Shown here: positions 25,186-34,929 of the stretch, piece by piece
How positions within the stretch are numbered: the stretch's first letter is position 1
How the letters are laid out: each line of letters opens with the position of its first letter
From: Fluviicola taffensis DSM 16823
GTDB taxonomy: Bacteria; Bacteroidota; Bacteroidia; Flavobacteriales_D; Crocinitomicaceae
NCBI RefSeq assembly: GCF_000194605.1
Contig: NC_015321.1
Span: forward strand, 930,001-994,000
Direction: 5' to 3'
DNA: 64,000 nt
Notes under the pieces: model-generated
Seen by the model: only the letters and a program-made list of their open reading frames with translations
What the model was told of the DNA's origin: nothing
Databases searched by the model: none
Position numbers and translations under genes: made by a program

Positions 25186-26130
25186 ATGAACATTTTAGTA
25201 TATATCAATTCATCCAATCACTTAGCGAAAAGCGCGCTAGAGGCAGTTGCTTACGCAAAAAAGATTGGTGGTACAATTACAGTTGTTGCAACAGGTTCTG
25301 TAGATGATGCAACATTAGGAACTTTAGGTGAATACGGTGCTCAAAAAGTATTGGTAGATCGCTCAGTTTCAACAGAAGATTCACAACAAGTAACGCGATT
25401 AATCGCAAAAGCAGCAGAATCAACAGGAGCAGAACTAATTGTTTTCTCTCATGATTTAGTAGCAAAAGCGGTTGCGCCACGATTATCTGTTCGCTTGAAA
25501 GCAGGTTTAATTTCTGGAGCGGTTGATGTTCCGAATGCAAACGGACAAGTAAAAGTGAATGTATTCTCTGGAAAAGCATTCGGATTTGTTTCCGTAAAGT
25601 CTGCTACAAAAATTATCTCATTACTTCCAAACTCATTCCAACCAGAAAAATCAGGTTCGGCATGTGCTGTTGAAGCATTTGATGGTGGAGCAGGAGCTTC
25701 AGTTATCAAAGTTGTTGAAACGAAAATTCCTGAAGGAGAAATTCCATTGCCAGAAGCAGAATTAGTTGTTTCAGCAGGTCGTGGATTGAAAGGTCCTGAA
25801 AACTGGGGAATGGTTGAAGATTTAGCAAAAGTATTGGGTGCAGCTACAGCATGTTCTCGCCCAGTTGCAGATATTGGCTGGAGACCTCATCACGAACACG
25901 TAGGACAAACAGGTGTTGCAATTCGTCCGAATTTATACATTGCAGCTGGTATTTCAGGAGCAATTCAGCACTTAGCTGGAGTGAACGGATCCAAAGTAAT
26001 TGTAGTAATTAATACTGATCCAGAAGCACCTTTCTTCAAGGCTGCAGATTATGGAGTTGTAGGAGATGCTTTCGAAGTACTTCCAAAATTAACGGAGGCT
26101 GTAAAAAAATTCCGTTCAACACCACACTAA
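25186..26130 (+). CDS. etfA: Electron transfer flavoprotein, alpha subunit
   Basis: A 314-aa EtfA. The start is taken at 25186 (MNILVYINSSNH), giving a 16-nt gap from etfB; an earlier in-frame ATG overlaps etfB. The C-terminal FAD domain is clear: GRGLKGPENWGMVEDLAKVL, ACSRPVADIGWRPHHEHVGQ, YIAAGISGAIQHLAGV and VINTDPEAPFFKAADYG. It forms the FAD-binding half of the EtfAB dimer used in fatty acid and amino acid oxidation. Confidence 0.96.
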   Translation: MNILVYINSSNHLAKSALEAVAYAKKIGGTITVVATGSVDDATLGTLGEYGAQKVLVDRSVSTEDSQQVTRLIAKAAESTGAELIVFSHDLVAKAVAPRLSVRLKAGLISGAVDVPNANGQVKVNVFSGKAFGFVSVKSATKIISLLPNSFQPEKSGSACAVEAFDGGAGASVIKVVETKIPEGEIPLPEAELVVSAGRGLKGPENWGMVEDLAKVLGAATACSRPVADIGWRPHHEHVGQTGVAIRPNLYIAAGISGAIQHLAGVNGSKVIVVINTDPEAPFFKAADYGVVGDAFEVLPKLTEAVKKFRSTPH

Positions 26131-26168
26131 GATTAATCTATTTAATTATTTTTACGAAAGTAATCCTC

Positions 26169-26204
26169 GGAGGGAAGCACGTTACAATGCTTCCCTCCTT
26201 ATTT
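26169..26204 (+). terminator. Terminator hairpin after etfA
   Basis: GGAGGGAAGCA (26169-26179) pairs perfectly with TGCTTCCCTCC (26188-26198), with an 8-nt loop. It is followed by TTATTTAAA, a modest T run. Confidence 0.75.
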
Positions 26205-26230
26205 AAACCCTTCGTAAGGAAAACGTTCGA

Positions 26231-26806
26231 ATGGACAAGATTAAACTCGATATTATTGGACTGTCGTACAGTCAGACACAAAGTGGTGCTTACGCATTAG
26301 TACTTGCCGAAGCAGCTGGAAAACGCCGATTACCAATTATTATTGGCGGTTTTGAAGCTCAAGCTATTGCTATTGAATTGGAAAAGATGACTCCTACAAG
26401 ACCTCTTACCCATGATTTATTCAAATCTTTTGCGCAATCGTTTTCCATCAAACTGAAAGAAGTTGTCATCTACAACTTACAAGAAGGGATTTTCTTTGCA
26501 AAATTAGTTTGTGAAAAAGACGGTGTATTCTCAGACATTGATGCTAGAACCTCTGATGCAATTGCATTGGCTGTGCGATTTGAATGCCCCATTTACACAT
26601 TTGAATCCATTCTTTCTTCAGCAGGTATTTTATCGGACGAATTTATGGATGACGATGATGAAGTAGAAATTGCTGATTCAGATGAAAATGAATTCACCAA
26701 AATGACCAAAGAAGAATTAGAAGAGCAAATTCAAATCGCTGTTGATAACGAGGACTATGAGTTAGCTTCTAAAATTCGAGATGAAATCACAAAACGCGAC
26801 GCGTAA
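26231..26806 (+). CDS. Bifunctional nuclease (BFN/DUF151) domain protein with UVR motif
   Basis: This 191-aa protein has an N-terminal BFN domain (about residues 1-135: LDIIGLSYSQTQSGAYALVL, PIIIGGFEAQAIAIELE, SDIDARTSDAIALAVR), an acidic linker (DDDDEVEIADSDENE), and a C-terminal UvrB/UvrC-like helical motif (EELEEQIQIAVDNEDYELAS). BFN domains have been reported to act as RNase/DNase. The UVR motif usually mediates protein contact. It is followed after 22 nt by the interrupted nucleoside symporter gene. Confidence 0.88.
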   Translation: MDKIKLDIIGLSYSQTQSGAYALVLAEAAGKRRLPIIIGGFEAQAIAIELEKMTPTRPLTHDLFKSFAQSFSIKLKEVVIYNLQEGIFFAKLVCEKDGVFSDIDARTSDAIALAVRFECPIYTFESILSSAGILSDEFMDDDDEVEIADSDENEFTKMTKEELEEQIQIAVDNEDYELASKIRDEITKRDA

Positions 26807-26828
26807 CCAACATTAAGTATCTGCTACT

Positions 26829-28205
26829 ATGGGGAAATCTATCAAATTTCGTTTGACCGTTATGAGTTTTCTCCAATTTTTCGTTTGGGGAGCTTGGTTG
26901 ATTACAATTGCAAATTATTAGTTTACCACAAAACAATGGGATAAAGTTGCCTTTGGAGCAGTTTTCAGCACACTTGGATTTTCATCTCTTTTCATGCCAG
27001 CTATTACTGGAATTATTGCTGACAAATGGGTCAACGCCGAACGTTTATATGGAATTCTTCATTTCCTTGGAGGAATAACCTTATGTTTCATTCCATTTGC
27101 AAGTAATTCAAATGAATTTTTCTGGGTAATCTTTTTGGCCATGGTATGTTACATGCCAACCATTTCTTTATCAAACACAATCGGTTACCACGTATTGAAA
27201 AACAATGATTACGACGTTGTTAAAGTATTTCCCCCTATCCGTGTTTGGGGAACAATTGGATTCATTGCCGCCATGTGGTTTGTAAACCTTACTGGAAACA
27301 AAGCTTCCTACAATCAATTCATAATCGCTGGAATAGCTGGTATTTTACTTGGCTTATATTCATTTACACTTCCAAAATGCCCTCCACAACTCGGAAAGTC
27401 AGAAAAAAAATCGCTTGTTGAAGCTTTCGGGTTGAATGCCTTCAAACTATTCCTGAATTACAAAACAGCGCTGTTTTTCCTTTTCTCGATGATGTTAGGG
27501 GCAGCATTGCAGTTAACAAATATGTTCGGAGATGTTTACGTAAGTGAATTCGGGCATTTTGGAAAATACCAAGGTTCTTTAATTGTAGAGAAATCAACAA
27601 TCGTGATGTCGATTTCTCAGGTTTCCGAAACCTTATTCATTTTGGCAATTCCATTCTTTTTAAAACGTTTCGGGATCAAAAAAGTGATGCTCATCAGTAT
27701 GTTTGCATGGGTACTTCGATTTGGTTTACTGGCATACGGAAACCCTGCAGATGGATTATGGATGATTATCCTTTCTTGTATTGTATATGGAATGGCTTTC
27801 GATTTCTTCAATGTATCTGGCTCTTTATATCTTGAAACAACCGTTAATTACAAAATTCGTGCATCTGCTCAAGGTTTATTCATGATGATGACAAACGGAT
27901 TCGGAGCCGTAATCGGAAGTTTAGCTAGTGCTGCCATCATACAAAGATTTTTCACTCTACAGTTTGAAACGACTTCAAGTTTGACGAAATATTTTGGGAT
28001 TAAAGAATCTAATCCTGTTTTTTCAAATCTAACCCAATATGTGAAAATCTCCCCAAACGGCAAATTCTCAAAAGCGATAACACTATTTGACTGGAGTCCA
28101 ATTTGGTTAAGCTTTGCTGCGTATGCTTTGGTCATTGCAATCCTATTTGCATTGTTTTTCAAACACAAACACAATCCAGAAGAACTGTCAGAAATTTCAC
28201 ACTAA
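26829..28205 (+). pseudogene. Nucleoside:H+ symporter (NHS/MFS family), interrupted by an in-frame amber codon
   Basis: From the ATG at 26829 the frame reads MGKSIKFRLTVMSFLQFFVW, GAWLITIANY, then TAG at 26919-26921, then FTTKQWDKVAFGAVFSTLGF and onward without another stop to 28205. Relatives have Trp (TGG) at this point (AYWF), so a single G-to-A change explains the stop. The remaining 428 codons look intact, with about 12 membrane segments, ending HKHNPEELSEISH. An internal start at 26994 would lose the first membrane segment and first loop. The family imports nucleosides with protons. Recent inactivation, sequencing error and readthrough are all possible. Confidence 0.85.
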
Positions 28206-28255
28206 TCGATTTAGTAAACGATTTAACAGTAATTTAATGTTCTCTTAATATACTT

Positions 28256-30313
28256 ATGAAGACATTACTCTCCTTTTTGTTGTTCGCTTTAAGTACTATT
28301 TCCTTTGGTCAAACATTCAATGGTACATCTGGAAATATTCAAGACAATCAAACATTAACAAGACAAGTAACCGTTAGCGGTTTACCTAATTCGATCAATC
28401 AAGCAAGCTTTGGTTTAGAACAGGTTTGCCTAGACATAACCCATACTTGGGATGCGGATTTAACTGTAAGACTAGAAGCTCCAGATGGTACTTTAATTAC
28501 CCTTTTCTCAAGTATTGGTGGAGATGGAAATAATTTCAACACTACTTGTTTAAGAGGAGATGCCAACTCCTCAATCCTTATGGAAAACCCTCCGTTTACT
28601 GGAGTATTTCAAGCCCAGGATGCACTTGGAATGATGAACAACAATCAAAATCCAAATGGAATCTGGAAATTACGTGTGTTTGATTCAGAAAGTGGAGATA
28701 ATGGAACCTTGGACTCTTGGTCAATTACCTTCGGGAACAATCCAGCAACCCATCAGCCATTTGTAAGCAGTAACCTTCCCATTGTTATTATCACGACCAA
28801 TAATCAATCAATTCCTGATGAACCGAAGATCGAAGCTCACCTGAAAATAATTGATAATGGCTTGGGAAATACAAACCATGTTACAGATTTCCCAAATGGA
28901 TACAACAATAAAATTGGAATCGAACGCAGGGGTTCATCATCAGGAGCCTTTCCTCAAAAATCGTATGCCTTTGAAACCAGAGATATTAATGGAACGACAA
29001 AAGACACCGTTATTCTAGGAATGCCGATAGAAAATGATTGGATTTTATATGCTCCGTATGTTGATAAAACATGTATGCGAAACATTTTAACCTATCAACT
29101 GGCTAATGACATGAACCAGTATGCTTCTCGAACGATTCTCTGTGAGTTGGTACTAAACAATCAGTATCAAGGAATCTATGTAGCCATGGAAAAAATAAAG
29201 CGCGATCCGAATCGGGTGGCTATTTCTAAACTACTTCCCACAGACATTCTTGGAGACGATTTAACTGGAGGTTATATTATCAAAATTGACAAACCCACTG
29301 GATCTAATAGTGACAGCTGGACCTCGACCTATCAATCTGAAGATGGAACAAACATTGATTTTTTATACCACTATCCAAAATCAGACGAGATTCAACCGCA
29401 GCAAAAAGATTATATTCAAGCATACGTTGATTCGTTTGAAACGGCTCTTTCAAGTACCTCATTTGCTGACCCACTTATTGGATACAGAAACTACAGTGTT
29501 CCCGAAACTTTCATAGATTTCCTGATTTTAAATGAAATCAGTAAAAATGTAGACGGGTATCGATTGAGTACATTTATTCACAAGGAAAAAGATTCCAAAG
29601 GAGGCAAATTAAGAATGGGACCTATGTGGGATTTTAACTTCGCTTGGTTAAATGCAGATTATTGTGATGCTGACGATTATACAGGCTGGCAATATGACTA
29701 TTCAACGGCTTGTTCTGGCGGATTTCAGATTCCAACTTGGTGGGGGCGCATGCTAGAAGATCCTTGGTTTGAAAAACAACTAAAATGCAGATGGACAACC
29801 CTTCGCCAGACTACTCTTTCAATTCCTACATTAAATTCCAAAATTGATTCAATTGCCAACCTTTTAAACGTTGCTGAAGTGCGGCATTTTGACAAATGGC
29901 CAATATTAGGCTATTACATCTGGCCCAATCCCAGTCCAATTCCATCGGATTACGCTGGAGAAATCGCTGCAATGAAATCATGGATTTTCGATCGCACAAC
30001 TTGGATTGACAATAACATTCAAGGAACTTGTGATTTGGGATTCATTGAGAATGAAATTGCGGGATTATCTATTTACCCAAATCCATTTACGGAAGAGCTT
30101 CATGTATCCTGGTTTTCAGCAGGAATCAGCAATACTACTATCAAGTTGTTTAATCTAAATGGACAGGAAATCGGATCTCAGGAAAAATCATCGACTTATG
30201 GAATAAATGAGGTTAAAATCAACAACCTTTCAAACACATTGAGTGGTGGAATTTACTGGGTTGAAATTCAGGAAGGAAGTTCGATTAGCCGAATTAAAGT
30301 TGTGAAGAATTAA
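28256..30313 (+). CDS. Secreted CotH-family protein with P-domain and T9SS type A sorting domain
   Basis: This 685-aa protein has a signal peptide (1-18), a proprotein-convertase P-domain-like beta-sandwich (about 30-165: HTWDADLTVRLEAPDGT, NGIWKLRVFDSESGDNGTLD), a CotH kinase-like domain (about 180-580: KIGIERRGSSSGAFPQKSYA, LELVLNNQYQGIYVAMEKIK, GPMWDFNFAW), and a C-terminal type IX sorting domain (LSIYPNPFTEELHV...KVVKN). It is therefore exported, crosses the outer membrane by T9SS, and is anchored or released. CotH proteins are atypical kinases in spore coats; the role here is unknown. The opposing gene overlaps its stop by four bases. Confidence 0.88.
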   Translation: MKTLLSFLLFALSTISFGQTFNGTSGNIQDNQTLTRQVTVSGLPNSINQASFGLEQVCLDITHTWDADLTVRLEAPDGTLITLFSSIGGDGNNFNTTCLRGDANSSILMENPPFTGVFQAQDALGMMNNNQNPNGIWKLRVFDSESGDNGTLDSWSITFGNNPATHQPFVSSNLPIVIITTNNQSIPDEPKIEAHLKIIDNGLGNTNHVTDFPNGYNNKIGIERRGSSSGAFPQKSYAFETRDINGTTKDTVILGMPIENDWILYAPYVDKTCMRNILTYQLANDMNQYASRTILCELVLNNQYQGIYVAMEKIKRDPNRVAISKLLPTDILGDDLTGGYIIKIDKPTGSNSDSWTSTYQSEDGTNIDFLYHYPKSDEIQPQQKDYIQAYVDSFETALSSTSFADPLIGYRNYSVPETFIDFLILNEISKNVDGYRLSTFIHKEKDSKGGKLRMGPMWDFNFAWLNADYCDADDYTGWQYDYSTACSGGFQIPTWWGRMLEDPWFEKQLKCRWTTLRQTTLSIPTLNSKIDSIANLLNVAEVRHFDKWPILGYYIWPNPSPIPSDYAGEIAAMKSWIFDRTTWIDNNIQGTCDLGFIENEIAGLSIYPNPFTEELHVSWFSAGISNTTIKLFNLNGQEIGSQEKSSTYGINEVKINNLSNTLSGGIYWVEIQEGSSISRIKVVKN

Positions 30314-30687
30314 ATCTTTTTGAGAAAAACCTCTGGTTGCGGATAAATTCCTTTCCGTTCCAATCGTTTTTCAGCTTTGTACAAAATGAAACTCTCAGGA
30401 ATGAATTGTCCATCAAACTGTCCTTCCAAATAAATCCCTGTTTTATCTTCTCGAAGGACTTTATAGGTTCCCGTTTTTTCTATTGAATTCAAGCGCTCTA
30501 TAAAAATACCCGCTGGTTTCAATTCAAGTTGAATGGGTGTGCTCTCCACTTGAAAAACTTCCAATCCTATTTCCAAGGCATAGGAAGGTATTTCACCACT
30601 GTAAATTCCCAAGTATTTCTTTTTAATCTCTTGCGAATTTCCGTTGAATGAAAAAACAACAACCAGAAATAATAACCAAAAACGCAT
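30310..30687 (-). CDS. Small secreted protein of unknown function
   Basis: The frame opens at 30747, but the ATG at 30687 gives a clean signal peptide (MRFWLLFLVVVFSFNGNSQE), so it is used; the product is 125 aa. The mature part is beta-rich (KKYLGIYSGEIPSYALEIGL, TGTYKVLREDKTGIYLEGQF) and resembles small periplasmic or lipocalin-like Bacteroidota proteins, but no family is recognised. It overlaps the end of the CotH gene tail to tail by four bases and is divergent from thyA. Confidence 0.65.
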   Translation of the reverse strand: MRFWLLFLVVVFSFNGNSQEIKKKYLGIYSGEIPSYALEIGLEVFQVESTPIQLELKPAGIFIERLNSIEKTGTYKVLREDKTGIYLEGQFDGQFIPESFILYKAEKRLERKGIYPQPEVFLKKI

Positions 30688-30815
30688 CAATCTATTTTGA
30701 GTAAAAATAGATAATTGAATCAACAATGCAACTGAATTATCAACCAAATGAGATTCGTTATTATTAAAATCCCTAACTTCGAATTCAATATTCCAATTCT
30801 CATTTCAACAGTCAA

Positions 30816-31610
30816 ATGAAACAATATCACGATTTATTACAGCACATTTTAGACAAAGGAACATTCAAAGGAGACCGCACTGGCACAGGGACTTTATCCA
30901 CTTTCGGGTATCAAATGCGCTACAATTTAGAGGAAGGTTTTCCAGTTTTGACGACAAAAAAACTGCATCTTCGTTCTATCATTCATGAATTGTTATGGTT
31001 TCTTCAAGGAGATACAAATATCAAATACTTGAAAGACAACAATGTTTCCATTTGGGATGAATGGGCGGATGAAAATGGAGATTTAGGTCCTGTTTACGGA
31101 TATCAATGGCGTTCATGGCCAACTCCAGATGGCGGATCAATAGATCAAATTTCTAATTTGATAGATCAAATCAAGAAAAATCCAAATTCTCGTCGCTTAA
31201 TCGTAAATGCATGGAATGTTGCTTACGTTGATAATATGGCTTTGCCTCCATGTCATACGATGTTTCAATTCTATGTGGCTGATGGTAAATTAAGCTGTCA
31301 ATTATATCAACGATCTGCAGATACTTTTTTAGGAGTTCCGTTCAACATCGCTTCTTACGCATTATTAACTATGATGATAGCACAGGTTTGTGATTTAAAA
31401 CCAGGAGAATTTATTCATACATTGGGAGATGCGCATTTGTATTCCAATCATTTGGACCAAGCAAAATTGCAATTGGAACGCGATTTCAGACCATTGCCAA
31501 CGATGAAAATCAATCCAGAAGTAAAAGATATTTTTGGATTCAAATACGAAGATTTTGAATTGTTGAATTACGATCCACACCCGACTATTAAAGCACCGAT
31601 AGCGGTATAA
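30816..31610 (+). CDS. thyA: Thymidylate synthase
   Basis: 264 aa, the same length as the E. coli enzyme. The catalytic Cys146 is in [12 protein letters not shown]. Other marks are [20 protein letters not shown], the dUMP-binding [19 protein letters not shown], and [11 protein letters not shown]. It methylates dUMP to dTMP with methylene-tetrahydrofolate. A TAACTTCG box (30774-30781) may be a variant promoter. It is terminated by a shared bidirectional hairpin facing recQ. Confidence 0.97.
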   Translation: MKQYHDLLQHILDKGTFKGDRTGTGTLSTFGYQMRYNLEEGFPVLTTKKLHLRSIIHELLWFLQGDTNIKYLKDNNVSIWDEWADENGDLGPVYGYQWRSWPTPDGGSIDQISNLIDQIKKNPNSRRLIVNAWNVAYVDNMALPPCHTMFQFYVADGKLSCQLYQRSADTFLGVPFNIASYALLTMMIAQVCDLKPGEFIHTLGDAHLYSNHLDQAKLQLERDFRPLPTMKINPEVKDIFGFKYEDFELLNYDPHPTIKAPIAV

Positions 31611-31658
31611 AAGACTTTTCAGATTTAAGAAGCGAGACAAAAGACTTAGATTTAAATA

Positions 31659-31689
31659 AAAAAACGGATGAAAAAATCATCCGTTTTTT
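31659..31689. terminator. Bidirectional terminator between thyA and recQ
   Basis: AAAAACGGATGA and TCATCCGTTTTT form a perfect stem with a five-A loop, with an A run on the left and a T run on the right. Confidence 0.9.
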
Positions 31690-31734
31690 GTTTCGACAAA
31701 TCTGTCTTATGTCTTTGGTCTAATCTCTTTAAGT

Positions 31735-33915
31735 CTAATTAGCCATTTCACTCATAAACTTAATACGCATCAAACGCAACTCCTCTTCCGTGTAATCACC
31801 ATCAAATTCATGATAAGCAATCGTCAAATCATCGGTTTCAGCTTCGGAGAAATATTCGTAAATCTCTTCTTGATTATCCGAATCTAAAATATCATCGATG
31901 TAATAATTGATATTCACCCGAGTTCCCGAAGAAACGATTGCTTCAATCTCCTCAATGACTTCATCCATTGATTTCCCTTGAGCTCTACCAATATCTTCCA
32001 AAGGTAATTTTCGGTCAATATTTTGAATCAATTGAACCTTTAACACCGATTTATTGATCAAGGATTTCACCACCAAATCTTGCGGTCTGTCAATATTATT
32101 TTCTTCCACATAAGAGAGAATCATCTCAATAAATGGTTCTCCGTATCTTTGTGCTTTCCCTGCTCCAACTCCCTGACAATTTGTTAACTCATCAATCGTG
32201 ATTGGATATTGAAAGCACATGTCTTTTAAAGTTGGCTCTTGGAAAATAACAAATGGAGGAATGTTATTTTGCTTTGAAAGCGATTTTCTCAAATCAATCA
32301 ACAAGCCATACAACACTTCATCGAAAGCCCCTCCTTTTCCAGGAGAAACCATAGAATCATCCTCATCAGATGCTGAATAATCGTGTTGTTTCAATAAGGT
32401 AAATGGCTTAGGTGCTGCAAGAAACTCTCTTCCTCTTTCCGTAAACTTAAGCGTTCCATAAGTCTCAATGTCTTTGTATAAAAGACCTGCAACAAGTGTT
32501 TGACGAATAACAGCATTCCAAAAATGCTCATCACGATCTTTCCCAACACCAAACAATGGAGCTTGATCGTGGCGGTAACTTTTAATTTCAGCCGTTACAC
32601 CTCCAGCTAAGAAAGCGCAAACGTGTTTCGATTTTTGTTGTTCTTGAAGAAAATCAACTGCTTGGAGTAATTGATGAACGAATTCTTTCCCTTCGATTTT
32701 TTCTCTTGGGAATTTACAATTGTCACACATTTCATGACATCCTTGCTCATCAAACTCTTCTCCGAAATAATGTAAAATGAATTTTCGGCGACAAACAGAT
32801 GTTTCAGAATAAGAAACAATCTCGCTCAACAACTGTTTACCGATTTCTTGTTCAGAAACAGGCTTTCCTTGTAAGAATTTCTCCAATTTCTCAATGTCCT
32901 TGTACGAGTAAAATGTGATACACTCACCAACTCCACCATCTCGACCAGCTCTACCCGTTTCCTGGTAATAACTCTCTAATGATTTTGGGATATCGTGATG
33001 AATCACAAAACGAACATCTGGCTTATCGATTCCCATTCCAAATGCAATGGTCGCAACAATCACATCTACCTCCTCCATCAAGAACATATCTTGGTGTCTC
33101 GCACGAGTAGTTGCATCTAATCCAGCATGGTAAGCCAATGCATTAATTCCGTTTACTTGAAGTAATTCAGCTGTTTCTTCTACTTTTTTACGCGAAAGAC
33201 AATAAATAATTCCTGATTTACCTTCTCTCTGACGAATGTATTTAATGATTTCCTTTTCCACATTTTGTTTCGCACGGATTTCATAGTACAAATTATCCCT
33301 ATTGAATGAAGACTTAAATAAATCAGCATCCATCATATTGAGATTCTTTTGAATATCAGCCTGAACTTTTGGAGTTGCTGTTGCTGTTAAAGCAATAATC
33401 GCAACATCGGAAATTTTCTCAAAAATCTCTCTTAATCGTCTATATTCTGGACGGAAATCATGTCCCCACTCAGAAATACAATGCGCCTCATCAATCGCAA
33501 AAAAAGAAATTGGCACCGAAGTTAAAAAATCAATATTTTCCTGTTTCGTAAGAGATTCTGGAGCTACATAAAGCAATTTAGTTTTACCAGCAAGAATATC
33601 TTCCTTTACCCGATTGATTTCTGTCTTGCTCAACGAAGAATTCAAAAAATGCGCAATCGAATTGTGATCGCTCACATTGCGAATTGCATCCACTTGATTT
33701 TTCATCAAGGCAATTAATGGAGACACTACAATTGCAGTACCTTCAGATAACAAAGCCGGAAGCTGATAGCATAAAGACTTTCCACCACCAGTGGGCATAA
33801 TTACGAATGTGTTCTTCTTTTGTAAGACATTTGTAATTATTTTTTCTTGATGTCCTTTAAACTGATCAAAACCAAAAAACTTCCTAAGTGCTTCTTTTAG
33901 ATCGAATTGATCCAT
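31735..33915 (-). CDS. recQ: ATP-dependent DNA helicase RecQ
   Basis: 726 aa. The N-terminal helicase core has Walker A MPTGGGKSLCYQLPA, motif II DEAHCISEWGHDFRPEY, motif III ALTATATP, and motif VI YYQETGRAGRDG. The RecQ zinc-binding Cys set (CRRKFILHYFGEEFDEQGCH, CDNC), a winged-helix RQC and an HRDC domain (about 530-610) follow. There is a C-terminal acidic extension of about 100 residues (DDILDSDNQEEIYEYFSEAE). It unwinds DNA 3'-5' in recombination and fork repair. It is divergent from tatC, with a TAACTTCG box at 33954-33961 as a possible variant promoter. Confidence 0.96.
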   Translation of the reverse strand: MDQFDLKEALRKFFGFDQFKGHQEKIITNVLQKKNTFVIMPTGGGKSLCYQLPALLSEGTAIVVSPLIALMKNQVDAIRNVSDHNSIAHFLNSSLSKTEINRVKEDILAGKTKLLYVAPESLTKQENIDFLTSVPISFFAIDEAHCISEWGHDFRPEYRRLREIFEKISDVAIIALTATATPKVQADIQKNLNMMDADLFKSSFNRDNLYYEIRAKQNVEKEIIKYIRQREGKSGIIYCLSRKKVEETAELLQVNGINALAYHAGLDATTRARHQDMFLMEEVDVIVATIAFGMGIDKPDVRFVIHHDIPKSLESYYQETGRAGRDGGVGECITFYSYKDIEKLEKFLQGKPVSEQEIGKQLLSEIVSYSETSVCRRKFILHYFGEEFDEQGCHEMCDNCKFPREKIEGKEFVHQLLQAVDFLQEQQKSKHVCAFLAGGVTAEIKSYRHDQAPLFGVGKDRDEHFWNAVIRQTLVAGLLYKDIETYGTLKFTERGREFLAAPKPFTLLKQHDYSASDEDDSMVSPGKGGAFDEVLYGLLIDLRKSLSKQNNIPPFVIFQEPTLKDMCFQYPITIDELTNCQGVGAGKAQRYGEPFIEMILSYVEENNIDRPQDLVVKSLINKSVLKVQLIQNIDRKLPLEDIGRAQGKSMDEVIEEIEAIVSSGTRVNINYYIDDILDSDNQEEIYEYFSEAETDDLTIAYHEFDGDYTEEELRLMRIKFMSEMAN

Positions 33916-34073
33916 AAAGTTTGAATATTAGAGAATTACCTAAAACTATTAATCGAAGTTACAGATAATAAAACGCAACAACGCTATAAAATCGGCAACC
34001 TTACTAAAATACAAGATAAATCAATAAAAAACAACTATTAACATTTCTATTACTCTAAATTTTATTGAATTAT

Positions 34074-34081
34074 TACCTTTG
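34074..34081 (+). promoter_or_regulatory. -7 promoter box (TACCTTTG) for tatC
   Basis: It is an exact TAnnTTTG match, eight bases before the ATG at 34090, giving a very short leader. Confidence 0.5.
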
Positions 34082-34089
34082 CACCACAT

Positions 34090-34875
34090 ATGGAAGAGGA
34101 AAACAACATGTCATTCTTACAGCATCTCGAAGAATTGAGATGGAGGCTTGTTAGATGTGCAATTGCAATTTTTGTTTTAGCTATAGCAATCTGGTGGTTT
34201 AAAGAATGGATTATGGACAATATTTTCCTTTCTATGAAGAGTCCAAATTTCATTACCTACAAATGGTTTTGCAATTATTTAGGTATTTGCGTAGAAGATA
34301 TTCAGATTGACATTCAATCAACTGCAGTAGGAGGTCAATTTGGATATGCCATTTGGATGAGTTTCCTTGGTGCAATTGTAGTTGCGTTCCCTTATATTTT
34401 CTATCAATTATGGGCATTTGTAAAACCCGGACTGAAGCAAAATGAAAAATCAATGGTGAAGGGCATCGTCTTTTATGTCAGTCTACTTTTTTTTACAGGA
34501 ATTTTGTTTGGCTATTTTGTGGTTGCACCTATGAGTATCCAGTTCTTTGGTAGTTTCACTCTCTCCTCTTCCATTGAGAACAACTTCATGCTCAACTCAT
34601 TCATGAGCACCATACTTTCTACGGTTTTCTACACGGGACTATTCTTTTTACTTCCAATTGTATCTTATTTACTTGGAAAAATTGGACTCGTTTCTTCTGA
34701 ATTTTTAAAAAAATACAGAAAACATGCCATTGTAGCAGTTCTAATTTTAGCCGCCATTATAACACCTCCAGATATCATTTCACAAGTAATTGTAAGTATT
34801 CCGATCTTACTACTTTATGAAATCGGAATTTTCGTTGTAAAACGTGTTGAAAAAACGCGATTAAATAACGAATAA
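34090..34875 (+). CDS. tatC: Sec-independent protein translocase subunit TatC
   Basis: A 261-aa six-span inner membrane protein. The N-terminal MSFLQHLEELRWRLVR is the signature that recognises twin-arginine signal peptides. The conserved AFPYIFYQLWAFVKPGLKQNE loop is present, as are Phe/Pro-rich later segments (AIITPPDIISQ). It exports folded proteins with TatA. An alternative start at 34108 (MSFLQ) is possible. No tatA is adjacent. The next gene starts 54 nt downstream on the same strand. Confidence 0.96.
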   Translation: MEEENNMSFLQHLEELRWRLVRCAIAIFVLAIAIWWFKEWIMDNIFLSMKSPNFITYKWFCNYLGICVEDIQIDIQSTAVGGQFGYAIWMSFLGAIVVAFPYIFYQLWAFVKPGLKQNEKSMVKGIVFYVSLLFFTGILFGYFVVAPMSIQFFGSFTLSSSIENNFMLNSFMSTILSTVFYTGLFFLLPIVSYLLGKIGLVSSEFLKKYRKHAIVAVLILAAIITPPDIISQVIVSIPILLLYEIGIFVVKRVEKTRLNNE

Positions 34876-34929
34876 GCCTTTGTAAAATACATTGCATTTG
34901 TAAACCTTTTTCTTAGTTTTATACCAGCT

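Noticed and set aside
25277-25579. 100-codon minus-strand frame rich in Leu inside etfA
   Set aside because: Shadow of etfA; Leu-rich translation arises from the codon pattern of the real gene on the other strand.
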